Assembly: GCF_001267175.1 (NCBI RefSeq)
Contig: NZ_CP012358.1
Location: 2,417,001 to 2,481,000 of the forward strand
Length of the DNA stretch: 64,000 bases
Direction: 5' to 3'
Source: Thiopseudomonas alkaliphila
Lineage (GTDB): Bacteria > Pseudomonadota > Gammaproteobacteria > Pseudomonadales > Pseudomonadaceae
In this document: in pieces, positions 1 through 9,029 of the stretch
How positions within the stretch are numbered: position 1 is the stretch's first letter
How the letters are laid out: the number at the start of each line of letters is the position of its first letter
Notes under the pieces: generated by a model
Database searches by the model: none
The model's input: the letters and a program-made list of their open reading frames with translations, nothing else
What the model was told of the DNA's origin: nothing
Made by a program: the position numbers and the translations under genes

Positions 1-1
1 T

Positions 2-337
2 GAGCTAGCCACTATGATTAGCCGTGAAGTGAAAGATCCGCGCTTAGGCTTTATTACCATTACGGCAGTTGATGTGACCCGTGATCTTGGGCATGCCAAG
101 GTGTTTATTACGGTAATGGGTGATAACACTGCAGAACAGATTCAGAGCAACTTAGATGTGCTTAACGATGCGGCTGGCTTTTTACGCATGCTGCTAGGTA
201 AAGCCATGAAGCTGCGTACTATTCCGCAGCTGCATTTTCATTACGACAGCAGTATTGAGCGTGGCGCGCACTTGTCAGCCTTGATTGATAAAGCTCGCGC
301 TGCAGATAAACAGTTAATCAGCTCAGACGAGGAGTAA
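2..337 (+). CDS. rbfA: Ribosome-binding factor A (5' end cut by window)
   Basis: RbfA binds the 30S subunit near helix 1 of 16S rRNA during late maturation and cold adaptation. The window opens inside the gene: the reading frame is open from base 2 and continues through an internal Met at 14, so that Met is not the true start. About 111 residues remain, missing roughly the first 15-20. The visible part has the KH-like fold signature of the family, including [19 protein letters not shown] and the VFITVMG strand, and ends in an acidic tail. Its stop lies 3 bases before truB, with the truB ribosome-binding site (GAGGAG, 329-334) inside the last rbfA codons, so the two are translated from one message. 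The family identification is secure. Confidence 0.95.
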   Translation, partial: ELATMISREVKDPRLGFITITAVDVTRDLGHAKVFITVMGDNTAEQIQSNLDVLNDAAGFLRMLLGKAMKLRTIPQLHFHYDSSIERGAHLSALIDKARAADKQLISSDEE

Positions 338-340
338 TCT

Positions 341-1267
341 GTGGCGCAGCAGATCAAACGTAAACGTCGCAATGTCAGTGGCATTATTTTGCTCGATAAG
401 CCGCTAGGCGTTAGTTCTAATGGTGCTTTACAAAAAGTGCGTTGGCTGCTGAATGCCGCTAAAGGTGGGCATACTGGCAGTTTAGATCCGTTAGCCACTG
501 GCGTACTGCCGTTATGTTTTGGTGAGGCAACAAAGTTTTCGCGTTATTTATTAGATGCCGACAAAACCTATGAAACGGTAGTTCAGCTAGGCGCTACGAC
601 AACTACGGCAGATGCCGAAGGCGAGGTCTTAACCCAGGCTGCGGTTAACTGCGATGTAGCACAAATTGAAACAGCATTGGCGCAGTTTTGGGGTGATATT
701 TTACAGGTGCCACCGATGTATTCGGCGCTGAAAAAAGATGGTCAGCCGTTGTATAAGCTAGCGCGCAGTGGCCAAGTGGTTGAACGGGAGCCCCGTCCAG
801 TGACGATTTTTAGCTTGGAACTGTTGGCTTTTGATTCTGCTGTTAACCAACTTAGTTTGCGTGTGCATTGCAGTAAAGGCACCTATATTCGTACTCTAGC
901 TGAAGATATTGGCGCAGCTTTAGGTTGCGGTGCCTATGTAGCTAAACTACGTCGTACCCAAGCGGGGCCTTTTACCTTAGAGGGTGCAGTAACCGTTGCT
1001 GAGCTTGAGCAGTTGCATGAGCAGCAGGGGGATGAGGCGTTAGATCAATTTCTAATGGCTTGTGATAGTGGTTTGCATCATTGGCCAGCGATTAGTTTAA
1101 CTGAAAGTAGCAGTTACTATTGGTTGCAGGGGCAGCCAGTGCGAGCTCCGGGCGCGCCCGCTTTTGGTATGTTAAGAGTGCGTAATGCTGAGCAAGAGTT
1201 TATCGGTATCGGTGAAATAGATGAAGATGGACTAGTTGCGCCAAGACGAGTAATTCGTACAGAATAG
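341..1267 (+). CDS. truB: tRNA pseudouridine(55) synthase TruB
   Basis: Converts U55 of the T-loop to pseudouridine in nearly all tRNAs and acts as a tRNA folding chaperone. The protein has 308 residues, normal for the proteobacterial long form. It starts with GTG, supported by GAGGAG at 329-334. The catalytic motif [13 protein letters not shown] places the nucleophile at Asp49, and [13 protein letters not shown] is the second conserved motif. A C-terminal PUA-like region follows from about residue 245. It sits in the usual rbfA-truB-rpsO-pnp order. I see no disruption. Confidence 0.97.
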   Translation: MAQQIKRKRRNVSGIILLDKPLGVSSNGALQKVRWLLNAAKGGHTGSLDPLATGVLPLCFGEATKFSRYLLDADKTYETVVQLGATTTTADAEGEVLTQAAVNCDVAQIETALAQFWGDILQVPPMYSALKKDGQPLYKLARSGQVVEREPRPVTIFSLELLAFDSAVNQLSLRVHCSKGTYIRTLAEDIGAALGCGAYVAKLRRTQAGPFTLEGAVTVAELEQLHEQQGDEALDQFLMACDSGLHHWPAISLTESSSYYWLQGQPVRAPGAPAFGMLRVRNAEQEFIGIGEIDEDGLVAPRRVIRTE

Positions 1268-1274
1268 GATCTAA

Positions 1275-1292
1275 TTCTAGGGTATACTAGAA
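1275..1292 (+). promoter_or_regulatory. Probable rpsO promoter inside an inverted repeat
   Basis: A -10-like TATACT (1283-1288) overlaps a 6-bp inverted repeat, TTCTAG / CTAGAA (1275-1280 and 1287-1292), just after the truB stop. No good -35 is visible. The position fits a dedicated rpsO promoter, giving a leader of about 95 bases. The palindrome could be an operator or chance. Confidence 0.4.
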
Positions 1293-1389
1293 ACACAGGT
1301 TGGCTGTTGGCAGGCACGGTCAAACCTTTATTTTTAGCACAAGGTAAAGTTCAGGCTTGCCTTGGCCTGTCCCAAACTAGGAGCCCATC

Positions 1390-1659
1390 ATGGCACTAAG
1401 CGTAGAAGAAAAAGCCCAGATCGTTAACGATTACAAGCAAGCAGAAGGTGATACCGGTTCTCCAGAAGTGCAAGTTGCACTGCTGACCGCTAACATCAAC
1501 AAGCTACAAGAGCACTTTAAGGCCAACAAAAAAGACCACCACTCACGTCGTGGTTTGATTCGTATGGTTAACCAACGTCGTAAATTACTCGACTACTTAA
1601 AGGGCAAAGACTTAGGTCGTTATAGCTCGTTAATTGCTCGTTTAGGCTTACGTCGCTAA
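1390..1659 (+). CDS. rpsO: 30S ribosomal protein S15
   Basis: S15 is a primary 16S rRNA-binding protein of the central domain, contacting the three-way junction of helices 20-22 and forming an intersubunit bridge. The protein has 89 residues, the standard length. Conserved segments seen are [13 protein letters not shown], the basic HHSRRGL turn, and [10 protein letters not shown]. The ATG is preceded by AGGAG at 1379-1383. In other bacteria S15 represses its own translation by binding its leader. Here a small hairpin (CAGGC/GCCTG, 1352-1369) lies just upstream of the Shine-Dalgarno sequence, but its role is inference. A terminator follows the gene. Confidence 0.98.
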   Translation: MALSVEEKAQIVNDYKQAEGDTGSPEVQVALLTANINKLQEHFKANKKDHHSRRGLIRMVNQRRKLLDYLKGKDLGRYSSLIARLGLRR

Positions 1660-1681
1660 GACGTCTTAGACGATGATTGAG

Positions 1682-1731
1682 AGCCCGAAGTTAGTTTAGC
1701 AGTTGATTGACTGTTAGCGCTTCGGGCTTTC
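1682..1731 (+). terminator. Rho-independent terminator after rpsO
   Basis: AGCCCGAAG (1682-1690) pairs with CTTCGGGCT (1720-1728), followed by a short T-rich run. A small inner CAGT/ACTG pairing adds structure. In E. coli the equivalent terminator is leaky and lets some transcripts read into pnp. Confidence 0.8.
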
Positions 1732-1787
1732 AGTTTGGATGCCTTGAGTTCATAGTTTTAAGTTAAGCGGTTTATAAAAGTAAGTCA

Positions 1788-1819
1788 CACTTGATCAGCA
1801 CCTAGGTGCAGAGTAAGTG
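1788..1819 (+). promoter_or_regulatory. Long hairpin in the pnp leader (candidate RNase III/PNPase autoregulation site)
   Basis: Two 15-base arms (1788-1802 and 1805-1819) pair with only two mismatches and one G-U, around the palindrome GCACCTAGGTGC. It lies in the pnp leader, about 75 bases before the start. E. coli pnp has a comparable leader stem that RNase III cuts and PNPase then degrades to repress itself. Equivalence here is inferred from position and shape, not from sequence identity. Confidence 0.6.
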
Positions 1820-1893
1820 GCATAAGAAATAACAGGGCCGATACCCGTTTTTCTTACAATTTCCCCAAGGGTAACAAAGAGAAGGAACAATCC

Positions 1894-4005
1894 GTGAATC
1901 CGGTGATTAAGCAATTTCAATTTGGTCAGTCGACCGTTACGCTTGAAACAGGTCGCGTTGCGCGTCAGGCTTCAGGTGCTGTATTAGTTAGTGTTGATAA
2001 CGATGTCACAGTATTAGTGACTGTGGTTGGCGCTAAGCAAGCCGATCCAGGCAAAGACTTTTTCCCGCTGTCTGTGCATTATCAAGAAAAAACCTATGCT
2101 GCGGGTAAAATTCCTGGTGGTTTCTTCAAGCGTGAAGCACGCCCATCAGAGAAAGAAACTTTAACCTCACGTTTAATTGACCGCCCAATTCGTCCGTTAT
2201 TTCCAGAAGGATTTAACAACGAAGTGCAGGTGATCTGTACGGTAATCTCTACCAGTAAGAAAACCGATCCCGATATCGCAGCGATGTTAGGTACTTCTGC
2301 AGCGTTAGCTGTTTCAGGTATTCCATTTGCTGGTCCAATCGGTGCCGCGCGAGTGGGCTTCCACCCTGAAGCGGGTTACTTGCTTAACCCAAGCTATGAG
2401 CAAATGGCTGTGTCTAGTTTAGACATGGTAGTAGCCGGTACTAAAGACGCGGTATTAATGGTTGAGTCAGAAGCTCAAGAGTTAACCGAAGATCAAATGC
2501 TCGGTGCGGTACTTTTTGCCCACGACGAGTTCCAGGTGGCGATTCAAGCGATTAATGAGTTTGCTGCTGAAGCTGCTAAGCCACGTTGGGATTGGCAGCC
2601 ACCAGCTGAAAACACGGCATTACTTGAAGCAATTAAAGCAGAGTTTGGCGCGGCTATTTCAGAAGCCTACACCATCACGATCAAGCAAGACCGTTATGCT
2701 CGTTTAGATGAATTGCGCTCTCAAGTGATTGAACGCTTTGCGAGCGAAGAAGAAGGTCAGCCATGTGAAGCAGAGGTGAAAGAAGCCTTTGGTATCATGG
2801 AATACCGCACGGTTCGTGAAAACATCGTTTCAGGTAAGCCACGAATTGATGGCCGCGATACCAAAACAGTTCGTCCACTAAACATTGAAGTGGGTGTATT
2901 AGATAAAACCCACGGTTCAGCGTTATTTACCCGTGGTGAAACCCAGGCTTTAGTAGTGGCCACTTTAGGTACTGCACGTGATGCACAGCTGCTTGACACC
3001 TTAGAAGGTGAAAAGCGCGACCACTTTATGCTGCACTACAACTTCCCTCCATACTCGGTAGGTGAGTGTGGCCGCATGGGTGCTACCGGTCGTCGTGAGA
3101 TTGGTCACGGTCGTTTAGCCCGTCGTGGTGTTCAAGCCATGCTGCCAAGTGACACTGAGTTTCCGTATACCATTCGTGTGGTATCGGAAATTACTGAGTC
3201 TAACGGTTCAAGCTCCATGGCTTCCGTGTGTGGTGCTTCATTAGCATTGATGGATGCGGGTGTACCAATGCGTGCTCCGGTAGCCGGTATCGCTATGGGT
3301 CTGGTTAAAGAAGGCGAGAAATTTGCTGTATTAACCGACATCTTAGGTGATGAAGACCACTTAGGTGATATGGACTTTAAAGTAGCAGGTACCGCTAACG
3401 GTGTCACAGCACTGCAAATGGACATTAAAATCCAAGGTATTACTGAAGAAATCATGGAAATTGCGTTAAACCAAGCCCATGAAGCGCGTCAGACTATTTT
3501 GGATCAAATGAACCAAGTGATTGCGACCTCGCGTACTGAATTATCTTCAAACGCACCGACGATGATCGCGATGAAGATTGACCAAGATAAAATCCGCGAT
3601 GTGATTGGTAAAGGTGGGGCGACGATTCGCGCGATCTGTGAAGAAACCAATGCTTCGATTGATATTGAAGACGACGGCTCAATCAAAATCTTTGGTGAAA
3701 CTAAAGAAGCGGCAGAAGCTGCGAAAGCACGTGTTGAAGGCATTACCGCAGAAGCCGAGATCGGCAAGATTTACCTGGGTAAAGTAGAGCGTATTGTTGA
3801 CTTCGGCGCCTTTGTTAACATTCTTCCAGGTAAAGACGGCCTAGTGCACATTTCTATGCTGAGCGATCAGCGGGTAGAAAAAGTGACTGACGTGCTGAAA
3901 GAAGGAGAGCAAGTTGAAGTATTAGTTGTTGACGTAGATAACCGTGGCCGCATTAAGCTATCGATTAAAGACGTGGCAGCAGCTAAGGCTAACCAAGCCG
4001 AGTAA
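1894..4005 (+). CDS. pnp: Polynucleotide phosphorylase
   Basis: A 3'-to-5' phosphorolytic exoribonuclease, trimeric, working in mRNA decay and usually docked on RNase E in the degradosome. The protein has 703 residues. The order is RNase PH-like domain 1 (about 12-145), a helical linker, RNase PH-like domain 2 (about 325-460), KH (about 552-612, IGKGG at 571-575) and S1 (about 622-690). The catalytic acids fall at Asp486 and Asp492 ([11 protein letters not shown]), the same numbers as in E. coli. The start is GTG with GAAGGAA at 1881-1887. A separate terminator before it and a structured leader suggest its own regulated transcription. RNase E is encoded elsewhere in this window. Confidence 0.98.
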   Translation: MNPVIKQFQFGQSTVTLETGRVARQASGAVLVSVDNDVTVLVTVVGAKQADPGKDFFPLSVHYQEKTYAAGKIPGGFFKREARPSEKETLTSRLIDRPIRPLFPEGFNNEVQVICTVISTSKKTDPDIAAMLGTSAALAVSGIPFAGPIGAARVGFHPEAGYLLNPSYEQMAVSSLDMVVAGTKDAVLMVESEAQELTEDQMLGAVLFAHDEFQVAIQAINEFAAEAAKPRWDWQPPAENTALLEAIKAEFGAAISEAYTITIKQDRYARLDELRSQVIERFASEEEGQPCEAEVKEAFGIMEYRTVRENIVSGKPRIDGRDTKTVRPLNIEVGVLDKTHGSALFTRGETQALVVATLGTARDAQLLDTLEGEKRDHFMLHYNFPPYSVGECGRMGATGRREIGHGRLARRGVQAMLPSDTEFPYTIRVVSEITESNGSSSMASVCGASLALMDAGVPMRAPVAGIAMGLVKEGEKFAVLTDILGDEDHLGDMDFKVAGTANGVTALQMDIKIQGITEEIMEIALNQAHEARQTILDQMNQVIATSRTELSSNAPTMIAMKIDQDKIRDVIGKGGATIRAICEETNASIDIEDDGSIKIFGETKEAAEAAKARVEGITAEAEIGKIYLGKVERIVDFGAFVNILPGKDGLVHISMLSDQRVEKVTDVLKEGEQVEVLVVDVDNRGRIKLSIKDVAAAKANQAE

Positions 4006-4030
4006 ACACTTGCTGGCTTGACTCAAGCGC

Positions 4031-4061
4031 AAAGGCCCGATAGTTTTATCGGGCCTTTTTT
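4031..4061 (+). terminator. Rho-independent terminator after pnp
   Basis: GGCCCGATA (4034-4042) and TATCGGGCC (4047-4055) form a perfect 9-bp stem with a 4-base loop, followed by six T. A textbook intrinsic terminator. Confidence 0.95.
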
Positions 4062-4086
4062 GTGGCTGTGAAATACGAGGTGAGCG

Positions 4087-4269
4087 ATGCGCGAAACCGA
4101 TGAGCAGATAGCCTTAGATCAAGCACTGGCTAAGCAAAATCAAGTACAAAATCCAGTCGAGCAAGTGCAAGCCATGCGTAAGCAACAACTGGATGTGTGT
4201 GCCCTTAAGCGTAGTGATGCGATTGATGAGCTGTTAAAGAGTGCGCTAGAGCCTACTCAAGAGCAATAA
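4087..4269 (+). CDS. Small hydrophilic protein of unknown function
   Basis: A 60-residue, Gln- and Glu-rich protein with no signal peptide, no membrane segment and a single Cys. The sequence looks helical (ALAKQNQVQNPVEQVQAM). I do not recognise a family. An AGGTGAG-type ribosome-binding site sits just before the ATG, and the gene is in line with the M48 protease gene 32 bases downstream, so it could be the first gene of a short operon with it. Codon use resembles the neighbours. It is short enough that a spurious call is possible. Confidence 0.55.
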   Translation: MRETDEQIALDQALAKQNQVQNPVEQVQAMRKQQLDVCALKRSDAIDELLKSALEPTQEQ

Positions 4270-4301
4270 TCAGTTGTTAATAAATAATAGGAAGATAACA
4301 G

Positions 4302-5063
4302 ATGCTTAAACAATCCAAGCGACTGCTGCTAAGTGCAGCTCTGGGCTCAGTATTAGTGGCCGGCTGTTCGGGAATGTCCAGTGAGGGGCTGATTGAGTCC
4401 GGTATGTTGGGGGTGAAAGCCTTAACCTTTAGTGATGCCGAAGCCCGTGAGCTGGCAAACGCTGCCTGTGCTGAAATGGATGCGCAAGCTAAATTGGCGC
4501 CAAGTAATAGTGCTTATACCCAACGCTTAGCCAAAATCTCCCAGCGTCTAGGGCAAGAGGCAGGTGGGGTAGCGCTAAACTATAAGGTCTATCAAAATCC
4601 AGAGCCTAACGCATGGGCGATGGCCAATGGCTGTATTCGGGTGTATAGCGGTTTAATGGATCTGATGACCGACAACGAGATTGAAGGAGTACTAGGCCAT
4701 GAAATTGGCCACGTCGTCTTGGGTCATACTAAAAAGCATATGCAGGTAGCCTACGCTACAGCTGCCGCGCGTACTGCTGCAGCAAGTGCTGGTAATGCTA
4801 CAGTGGCTCAGCTGTCCCGTTCACAGTTGGGAGATATAGGCCATAAGTTAATTGATGCTCAGTTTTCTCAAGCACAAGAAACTGCAGCGGATAATTATTC
4901 TTTTGAGTTGTTAACTCAACGCAATATTGATCGTCGTGGCTTGGTCAGTGCATTTGAGAAGCTAGCAGAGTTAGGCGGCGGTCAGAGCAGCTTGTTCAGT
5001 AGCCATCCGGGGGCCAGTGCCCGTGCCGCAGCGATGCAGCAGCGGATTGATCAGCAGAAGTAA
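4302..5063 (+). CDS. M48-family zinc metalloprotease, lipoprotein
   Basis: A predicted cell-envelope protease related to E. coli LoiP (YggG). The 253-residue protein opens with a lipoprotein signal peptide: basic start, hydrophobic stretch and lipobox VAGC with Cys22. The residue after Cys is Ser, so outer-membrane sorting is expected. The zinc site is HEIGH at 133-137, with the third ligand probably Glu193 in QETAADNYS. The family acts in outer-membrane protein quality control; the substrate here is unknown. The start is supported by TAGGAAGA. It is probably co-transcribed with the small gene upstream. Confidence 0.85.
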   Translation: MLKQSKRLLLSAALGSVLVAGCSGMSSEGLIESGMLGVKALTFSDAEARELANAACAEMDAQAKLAPSNSAYTQRLAKISQRLGQEAGGVALNYKVYQNPEPNAWAMANGCIRVYSGLMDLMTDNEIEGVLGHEIGHVVLGHTKKHMQVAYATAAARTAAASAGNATVAQLSRSQLGDIGHKLIDAQFSQAQETAADNYSFELLTQRNIDRRGLVSAFEKLAELGGGQSSLFSSHPGASARAAAMQQRIDQQK

Positions 5064-5097
5064 TACGCACTATCAGTAATGAATGAGTGACCGATAA

Positions 5098-5125
5098 AGC
5101 GCTAAGCCTAACTCTGCTTAGCGCT
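5098..5125 (+). other. Perfect 10-bp hairpin upstream of sprT
   Basis: AGCGCTAAGC (5098-5107) and GCTTAGCGCT (5116-5125) pair perfectly around an 8-base loop, between the M48 gene and sprT. No T-tract follows, so it is not a classic terminator. It could be an mRNA stability element or a weak attenuator. Confidence 0.55.
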
Positions 5126-5145
5126 CAAGGTTAAGAGGTAAGAGC

Positions 5146-5658
5146 ATGCAGGTTATTGTTGATGCTGTGGAGCAGTGCTTTTTACGCGCTGAAGCTCACT
5201 TTAAGCAACGCTTTACCCGTCCAGTGATTAGCCTGCAACTCAGTGGTAAAAGTGCCGGTATGGCCCATATCACGCAGAACAAATTACGTTTTAACGAAGG
5301 AATTTATCGACTGCAGCCCGAAGGCTTTGTCGCGCAAACAGTGCCCCATGAAGTGGCACATCTAATTGCTTATCGGGTATTTGGCTTGGGTATTAAGTCC
5401 CATGGCAGCGAGTGGCGATATGTTATGCAGCAGGTGTTTCAACAGCCGGCTAACCGCACCCATAACTTTATTGTGCCCAGCTCCCATAAGCCCAAAAAAC
5501 GCTACCTCTATCAGTGTGCTTGTGCGTCTAATGGACAGCATTTTCTGACAGGGCAGCGCCATGCCTTGATTACCCAGAAAAATTATCGTTATTTTTGCCA
5601 GCGCTGTCGTGCTGAGCTAAGTTTTGTTCGGGCTGCGGCGGTGGTGGTTAACCAATAG
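5146..5658 (+). CDS. sprT: SprT-family zinc metalloprotease-like protein
   Basis: A 170-residue SprT-like protein. The zinc motif HEVAH lies in the N-terminal half (HEVAHLIAYRVFG), followed by SHGSEW, typical of the family. The C-terminal part carries two Cys pairs (CACAS and CQRC) that look like the zinc ribbon of SprT proteins. The eukaryotic relative Spartan cleaves DNA-protein crosslinks; the bacterial substrate is poorly known, so the role is only a family inference. It is preceded by AGAGGTAAG and ends 6 bases from the convergent phoQ gene. Confidence 0.85.
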   Translation: MQVIVDAVEQCFLRAEAHFKQRFTRPVISLQLSGKSAGMAHITQNKLRFNEGIYRLQPEGFVAQTVPHEVAHLIAYRVFGLGIKSHGSEWRYVMQQVFQQPANRTHNFIVPSSHKPKKRYLYQCACASNGQHFLTGQRHALITQKNYRYFCQRCRAELSFVRAAAVVVNQ

Positions 5659-5664
5659 CTTGGT

Positions 5665-7044
5665 TTAACTTAGGGGAAAAGTCATACGAAAGGCTGCACC
5701 GCCTAACACTGAGTCTTCTAAAAACAACTGTCCTTGATAACTTTCAATAATATCTTTAACTACAGCGGTGCCAATACCTTGACCAGGATACTGGGTATCT
5801 AAGCGCTCTCCGCGCTGCAAAATGCGTTCGCGCTGATCGTAAGGTACGCCCGGACCATCATCTTCTACGCTAAGTTCGCAGTAGCCATCTAGGACATGAC
5901 CGCTGATTTTAATATGGCCAATACATAGGCGATAGGCGTTTTCGAGTAAGTTGCCTAAAAGCTCCAGCAAGGCATCGTGTTCGATCGGCAGCATGAGCTG
6001 CTCAGAAAAGTCTTTTTCGATGGTGACAGATTTATCGCGATACACTTTATTGAGTGCTTCCGTGAGGCTTTCTAAAATCGGTGCTAAGGCTACACGGTGA
6101 CGGACTAAGCCGCTTTTGCGTAAGCTAGCGCGTTGTAATTGATAGCTGATTTGCTGACTCATGCGAGAGATTTGAGTTTGTACGGTACGGACTTGCTCAC
6201 GATTACTGCCTTGCTTGTCTAGCACTTCACTGGCGCCTTGGAGTACCGCCAACGGTGTTTTTAGACTGTGCGCTAGATCATCCAATGAGTTGCGATAGCG
6301 CTGGCTTTGGTGGCGCTCGCTTTCTAATAAGCGGTTGAGTGAGCGGGTTAAGCGAATCAGTTCACGGGGATGATGATCACTTAGGGCATTGCGGGCACCG
6401 GCTTCAATTTCATCTAGCTCAGCACTGATGCTGCGCAAACTGCTAATACCCCAACTTAAGCCGAGCCATAAAAAACTGATCAGCACTAACATCGAAGCGC
6501 CTAGGCCTAAGGCTAGGTGGCGGCGTAGATTACGGAACATATGCTTGTAGTCACTAACTGCTTGCATAGTCACGATACTCAGCGCTGCACTTTTTCCTCT
6601 GAGTAAGTCTATTTCTACGTCATAGACATAATATTCACGGCCACGGGCATCTTTTACTCGTAAAAACTCATGGCCTCGGCCATCGTAACGGGGTTGATAG
6701 TTGATGTTTTCTTGGGTAGTGGATGAAGACTTCCATAATAAATTGCCTTCATGATCATAAATGAGCCCCAACTGTTTGGAGCTTAGTAGCTCGTACTCTT
6801 CATCCGGTAACTTTTGTGGCATATGTAACTTGCCGTCAATCACTCGAGTAGCCGAGATGATAGCACTGGCATCAGCTGCAAGGCGTTGTTCGATCGACTC
6901 TTCCAGTGCAACAATAAATACTCGTTGTAGAGCTGGAAGCAGAGCTAATACAAAAAGTAAAGTGATCACACTTGCGCCGAGCATTAATCGTAGGCGCAGC
7001 GAAAATCCACTGGTTTTTCTTTGGTTGCTGAATAAACCTCTCAA
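5665..7044 (-). CDS. phoQ: Sensor histidine kinase PhoQ
   Basis: Membrane sensor kinase partner of PhoP. In Pseudomonas PhoQ responds to low Mg2+ and affects lipid A modification and polymyxin resistance. The layout is an N-terminal membrane helix (about 15-38), a periplasmic sensor region, a second membrane helix (about 185-205), HAMP, an HisKA domain with the phosphoacceptor His259 (LAHSLKTPLAVLQG) and an HATPase domain with the N box (ELLGNLLENAYR) and a GPGVP motif. I chose the TTG at 7044, whose TTGA overlaps the phoP stop and which has GAGG at proper spacing. An alternative TTG is at 7050. Similarity to P. aeruginosa PhoQ, recalled from memory, extends along the whole protein. Confidence 0.85.
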   Translation of the reverse strand: MRGLFSNQRKTSGFSLRLRLMLGASVITLLFVLALLPALQRVFIVALEESIEQRLAADASAIISATRVIDGKLHMPQKLPDEEYELLSSKQLGLIYDHEGNLLWKSSSTTQENINYQPRYDGRGHEFLRVKDARGREYYVYDVEIDLLRGKSAALSIVTMQAVSDYKHMFRNLRRHLALGLGASMLVLISFLWLGLSWGISSLRSISAELDEIEAGARNALSDHHPRELIRLTRSLNRLLESERHQSQRYRNSLDDLAHSLKTPLAVLQGASEVLDKQGSNREQVRTVQTQISRMSQQISYQLQRASLRKSGLVRHRVALAPILESLTEALNKVYRDKSVTIEKDFSEQLMLPIEHDALLELLGNLLENAYRLCIGHIKISGHVLDGYCELSVEDDGPGVPYDQRERILQRGERLDTQYPGQGIGTAVVKDIIESYQGQLFLEDSVLGGAAFRMTFPLS

Positions 7045-7718
7045 TGACAAGCCTCGGTAAAGATATAACCAAGGCCACGTACAGTTTCAATGGGCTTGAA
7101 ATTATTGTGAGCTTCTAATTTACGACGTAAGCGGCCAACTAAAACCTCTATAACGTTAGGGTCACGCTCTTCATCATCAGGATACAGCTGCTCCATTAAA
7201 CGGACTTTGGAGATTACCTGCTGATGATGGCGCATTAAGAACTCTAAAATTCGATACTCATAGGCAGTCAGACTTAAAGGCTCTTGATTGAGTGTGGCTT
7301 GCTTGCGGTGAATATCTAGCACTAAAGGTCCTGCTTCAATATTGGATTGCACAAAGCCTGAAGAACGGCGCAATAATGCATTTAAACGCGCTTCCAGTTC
7401 TTCAAACTGAAACGGTTTAACGACGTAATCATCGGCACCAGCTGCTAGGCCAACAACTTTATCTTGCCAGCTGCCACGTGCCGTTAGAATCAAGATTGGA
7501 AAAGTATAGTGCTCTGATCGTAACTGCTCAATGAGTTCTAGGCCATTCATTTGTGGTAGGCCTAGATCAATAATGGCTAAGTCATAGTTGTACTCAGCAG
7601 CATGAAACAGGGCATCTTCGGCGTTGGCAACAGCAGAAACTACATGGCCTTGCTCACCTAGTCTGGTATACAGGTGGTGACGCAATAATGCCTCATCTTC
7701 GACCACCAATATTTTCAT
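7041..7718 (-). CDS. phoP: Response regulator PhoP
   Basis: OmpR/PhoB-class DNA-binding response regulator of 225 residues. The receiver domain (1-115) has the phospho-acceptor Asp51 (AIIDLGLP), the acidic pocket VVEDE, and the Thr/Lys switch residues (LTARG, VVKPF). The winged helix (about 125-220) ends in VRGLGYIF. Segments such as EDEALLRHHLYTRLGEQGHVV agree almost exactly with P. aeruginosa PhoP as I remember it. It overlaps phoQ by 4 bases, implying translational coupling. Unlike P. aeruginosa, no oprH gene precedes it; the upstream neighbour is a divergent aminotransferase. A TCGTCA-17-TATATT promoter can be drawn on the minus strand upstream, with modest support. Confidence 0.88.
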   Translation of the reverse strand: MKILVVEDEALLRHHLYTRLGEQGHVVSAVANAEDALFHAAEYNYDLAIIDLGLPQMNGLELIEQLRSEHYTFPILILTARGSWQDKVVGLAAGADDYVVKPFQFEELEARLNALLRRSSGFVQSNIEAGPLVLDIHRKQATLNQEPLSLTAYEYRILEFLMRHHQQVISKVRLMEQLYPDDEERDPNVIEVLVGRLRRKLEAHNNFKPIETVRGLGYIFTEACH

Positions 7719-7874
7719 GACTAACTCCCTAAATATTTTTATTAGAATATATGTATATGTTTAAGTAATGACGACTATATGAATCAATTAATAGGGCCTA
7801 TGATGCCAAACTATCACTGAACCTTGCCTGAACTTTGCAAGCCGCGCGGATTTAACCTTGACGAGACACTGAAC

Positions 7875-9029
7875 ATGCTCACCTTGAATAGCAAGCTACC
7901 CCATGTCGGAACCACGATTTTTGCCCAAATGTCACAGCTGGCCCAGCAGCACCAGGCGCTGAATTTAGCCCAAGGCTTTCCAGATTTTCCTGCGCCTGAG
8001 CCATTATTAGCCGCATTAGGTAAGCATGCTTTAGCAGGGCAGAATCAGTATGCGCCTTTAGCAGGCTTGCCTGAGTTACGTGAGCAGGTCGCAGCTAAAA
8101 TAGCCCGTTTGTATCGCCAGCAGGTATCGGCTGAACAGGAAGTAACCATTACTCCTGGTGCTACTGAGGCAATTTTTTGTGCGATTCAGGCTTTTGTTGG
8201 GGCGGGGGATGAGGTGCTGGTGTTCGATCCTTGCTATGACAGTTATGAGCCGAGTGTGCAGCTGGCCGGTGGCTACTGTATTCATTTACCTTTGCGTTTG
8301 CCTGAATTTCAAATTGATTGGCAGCAGGTAGCTGAAGCTATTAGTCCTCGCACGCGGATGATTATTTTAAACAGTCCGCATAATCCCAGTGGTGCGGTGA
8401 TGAGTCATGAGGATTTGCTGCAGCTGACGGAGTTGGTGCGCGATACCAATATTATTATTTTAAGTGATGAAGTGTACGAGCATTTAGTATTTGATGGGGC
8501 GTCACATCAAAGTGTATTGGCCTATGAAGAGTTATATGCCCGTAGTTGTGTGGTGAGTTCGTTTGGCAAAACTTATCATGTAACAGGCTGGAAGACAGGG
8601 TATATCGTAGCGCCTGCCCAGTTAACTGAAGAAATTCGCAAGGTGCATCAGTTTGTGAACTTCTGTGGCGTGACCCCGGTACAGTATGCCCTGGCCGATT
8701 TTATGCGCGCTCATCCCGAGCATGTCGATGAGCTTCCGAGCTTTTATCAACAAAAGCGTGATCATTTGTGTCAGCTTTTAAAGCCTTCGCGATTTAAATG
8801 GGTGCCAACCCAAAGCACTTACTTTCAGTTACTGGATTATTCAGCCATTCAGCCAACATTTTCTGATTTACAGATGACTGAATGGTTAGTGAAAGAGGGT
8901 GGGATTGCGGCGATTCCGTTATCGGTGTTTTATCAACAGCCGCCCGCTGAACAGCGCTTAATCCGGATTTGCTTTGCCAAACAAACTCACACGCTAGATC
9001 AAGCAGGAGCCTTATTGTGTCAGATTTAA
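7875..9029 (+). CDS. Methionine (class I/II) aminotransferase, YbdL-like
   Basis: A PLP-dependent aminotransferase of 384 residues. The E. coli homologue YbdL transaminates methionine and aromatic amino acids. Conserved features are NQYAPLAGLPELR, the NSPHNPSG motif, SDEVYEHL and the Schiff-base lysine Lys232 in SSFGKTYHVTGWKTGY; the C-terminal arginine of the carboxylate site is in RLIRICFAK. An upstream in-frame extension to 7824 exists, but homologues begin near MLTLNSKLPHVGTTIF, so 7875 is preferred; the ribosome-binding site is weak either way. It overlaps the omega-amidase gene, a pairing that fits the methionine salvage/transaminase-amidase route, where the amidase hydrolyses the omega-amide of the alpha-keto acid by-product. 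Confidence 0.85.
   Translation: MLTLNSKLPHVGTTIFAQMSQLAQQHQALNLAQGFPDFPAPEPLLAALGKHALAGQNQYAPLAGLPELREQVAAKIARLYRQQVSAEQEVTITPGATEAIFCAIQAFVGAGDEVLVFDPCYDSYEPSVQLAGGYCIHLPLRLPEFQIDWQQVAEAISPRTRMIILNSPHNPSGAVMSHEDLLQLTELVRDTNIIILSDEVYEHLVFDGASHQSVLAYEELYARSCVVSSFGKTYHVTGWKTGYIVAPAQLTEEIRKVHQFVNFCGVTPVQYALADFMRAHPEHVDELPSFYQQKRDHLCQLLKPSRFKWVPTQSTYFQLLDYSAIQPTFSDLQMTEWLVKEGGIAAIPLSVFYQQPPAEQRLIRICFAKQTHTLDQAGALLCQI

Noticed and set aside
3132..3455. 107-residue minus-strand frame inside pnp
   Set aside because: Shadow of a strongly conserved coding region; no ribosome-binding site, no family features.
7741..7790. PhoP box (two TGTTTA repeats) upstream of phoP
   Set aside because: Only one half-site is present; no second repeat at the required spacing.
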